DNA from: GCA-2718035 sp964435285
Lineage (GTDB): Bacteria > Bacteroidota > Bacteroidia > Flavobacteriales > TMED113
Length of the DNA: 64,000 nt
NCBI GenBank assembly: GCA_964435285.1
Contig: CAYSYA010000003.1
Location: forward strand, 62,001 to 126,000
Direction: 5' to 3'
In this document: positions 63,064-64,000 of the stretch, one piece after another
Layout: the number at the start of each line of letters is the position of its first letter
Position numbering within the stretch: the first letter of the stretch is position 1
The notes under the pieces: generated by a model
The model's database searches: none
The model's input: only the letters and a program-made list of their open reading frames with translations
Told to the model about the DNA's origin: nothing
Position numbers and translations under genes: made by a program

Positions 63064-64000
63064 ACTATTTTTTATATTTTTTCTTAGTTCATATTTATAT
63101 ATGGATTCGCAAGAAATAAAGTTTGATAAAGAAATAATACAAGAAAGACTAAAAATTCTTAATAAAAAAACACCCCTAGATTTAGTGTACAACTCTTCAG
63201 TAGAAAAACATATTAAGTCATATATATACAAAGGAAGAACTAGTATTAGTAAAATGTTATCTCTTACAAAATATTATTTCCCTATAATTGAGCCAATACT
63301 TGACAGTTATAATATTCCACTAGAGCTTAAATATTTACCTGTTATTGAATCCCGTTATAACCCAACCGCGAAATCTCCAGTCGGAGCTAGGGGAATGTGG
63401 CAAATTATGTTCAATACAGCAAAAGAATATGATTTAATTATTAGCTCCTATGTTGATGAAAGAATGGATGTCGTAAAATCAACCAAGGCGGCATGTGAAT
63501 ATTTTTTAGAGTCAAATTCAAGATTTAATGATTGGACTAATTCTATTGCATCTTATAATGTAGGAAAGTATGGTATATTAAAGGCAATAAAAAGATCTGG
63601 GGGTAAAGAAAATTATTGGGAGTTCAGACCCTTCTTACCCAAGGAAACAAGAGATTATATACCCAAACTAATTGCGGCTATATATATTATGAATTATGCA
63701 GAGGAACATAATATTTTTCCCAGTAAGGAAAAAAACATTTTTAATGATGAAATAGATACCATACATATAAAAAGACAGTTAAATTTTAAAAACCTTGCAA
63801 AATTAATTGACTTAGACGAAGAGGCAATTAAAAATTTAAATCCGTCCTTTAAAATTTCAGTTGTTCCGAAGGTAGATAATAGAGATTTTTATTTAAACTT
63901 ACCTATAGATAAGATAGAGTTTCTTTTAGCTAATAAAGACTCTTTATATAATCAATTAGATTCTTTAGAAGAAAAGTTAAAGTATCCAGCTTATGAGGAG
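63056..64000 (+). CDS. MltD-like lytic transglycosylase (cut by right edge)
   Basis: The first 315 codons of a periplasmic muramidase. It starts at ATG 63056 inside the end of gatA, with a signal peptide (MFRLFFIFFLSSYLY). The SLT core is clear: LPVIESRYNPTAKSPVGARG with the catalytic Glu, MWQIMFNTAKEYDL, and IASYNVGKYGILKAI, followed by DYIPKLIAAIYIM. This is the MltD subgroup, whose LysM repeats would lie beyond the window. The frame is open to base 64000. Confidence 0.92.
   Translation, partial: MFRLFFIFFLSSYLYMDSQEIKFDKEIIQERLKILNKKTPLDLVYNSSVEKHIKSYIYKGRTSISKMLSLTKYYFPIIEPILDSYNIPLELKYLPVIESRYNPTAKSPVGARGMWQIMFNTAKEYDLIISSYVDERMDVVKSTKAACEYFLESNSRFNDWTNSIASYNVGKYGILKAIKRSGGKENYWEFRPFLPKETRDYIPKLIAAIYIMNYAEEHNIFPSKEKNIFNDEIDTIHIKRQLNFKNLAKLIDLDEEAIKNLNPSFKISVVPKVDNRDFYLNLPIDKIEFLLANKDSLYNQLDSLEEKLKYPAYEE

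Overview
The window looks like a piece of chromosome from a marine-type member of the Bacteroidota, most likely Flavobacteriales. The sequence supports this by very low G+C, tight gene packing, promoters of the form TTG-N18/19-TAnnTTTG, and Bacteroidota-typical genes and gene orders. These include the sdhCAB operon with a single membrane subunit, suf genes followed by a DUF2480 gene, ileS-traR/dksA-lspA, a PorW/SprE lipoprotein, a bactofilin next to the F1Fo ATPase genes without atpDC, an S46 peptidase and a 3-hydroxyanthranilate/aminomuconate branch. No species can be named. I see no prophage, insertion sequence, CRISPR array, rRNA or tRNA.

Layout. 1-1809: end of an RNase R gene and an Ig-like lipoprotein. 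1831-5283 (minus): succinate dehydrogenase. 5401-7724: aminopeptidase P and thiL, convergent. 7825-14084: the iron-sulfur (Suf) operon. 14124-17339: S46 peptidase and an ATP-grasp protein. 17336-19786 (minus): a long PurF-like amidotransferase and 3-hydroxyanthranilate dioxygenase. 19838-22533: an unusual SDR, 2-aminomuconate semialdehyde dehydrogenase and a RidA-type deaminase. 22538-30948: ileS, traR/dksA-like, lspA, membrane pyrophosphatase and uvrC.

30949-31260 is the only large gap, extremely AT-rich, between convergent genes. The strand bias of plus-strand genes turns from T-ending codons on the left to A-ending codons on the right of this gap, so I read it as the replication terminus region. 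31261-34717 (minus): a fused two-domain ABC ATPase, a serine hydrolase and lipB. 34760-38418: lysS, rpiB and an M28 peptidase. 38415-44756 (minus): an M23 peptidase, a GH3-family enzyme, dxr, rseP and an aminoadipate-semialdehyde-type dehydrogenase. 44864-53353: porW/sprE, a bactofilin, a small four-helix membrane protein, an AtpZ-like protein and atpBEFHAG. 53401-64000: a histidine kinase, a crotonase, an envelope cluster (flippase, dut, sugar nucleotidyltransferase, TPR protein, EnvC-like protein), tatA, gatA and a truncated MltD-like transglycosylase.

Most of the window is housekeeping: respiration, ATP synthesis, Fe-S assembly, translation and envelope maintenance. The points that deserve a second look are the inferred terminus, a 3-hydroxyanthranilate dioxygenase that has lost three of its four accessory-iron cysteines, an SDR without the catalytic Tyr and Lys, the membrane pyrophosphatase with its gate glutamate in another helix, a small C-terminal module on the S46 peptidase, and the uncharacterised membrane protein in front of the ATP synthase. 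I did not find a convincing new multi-gene system.
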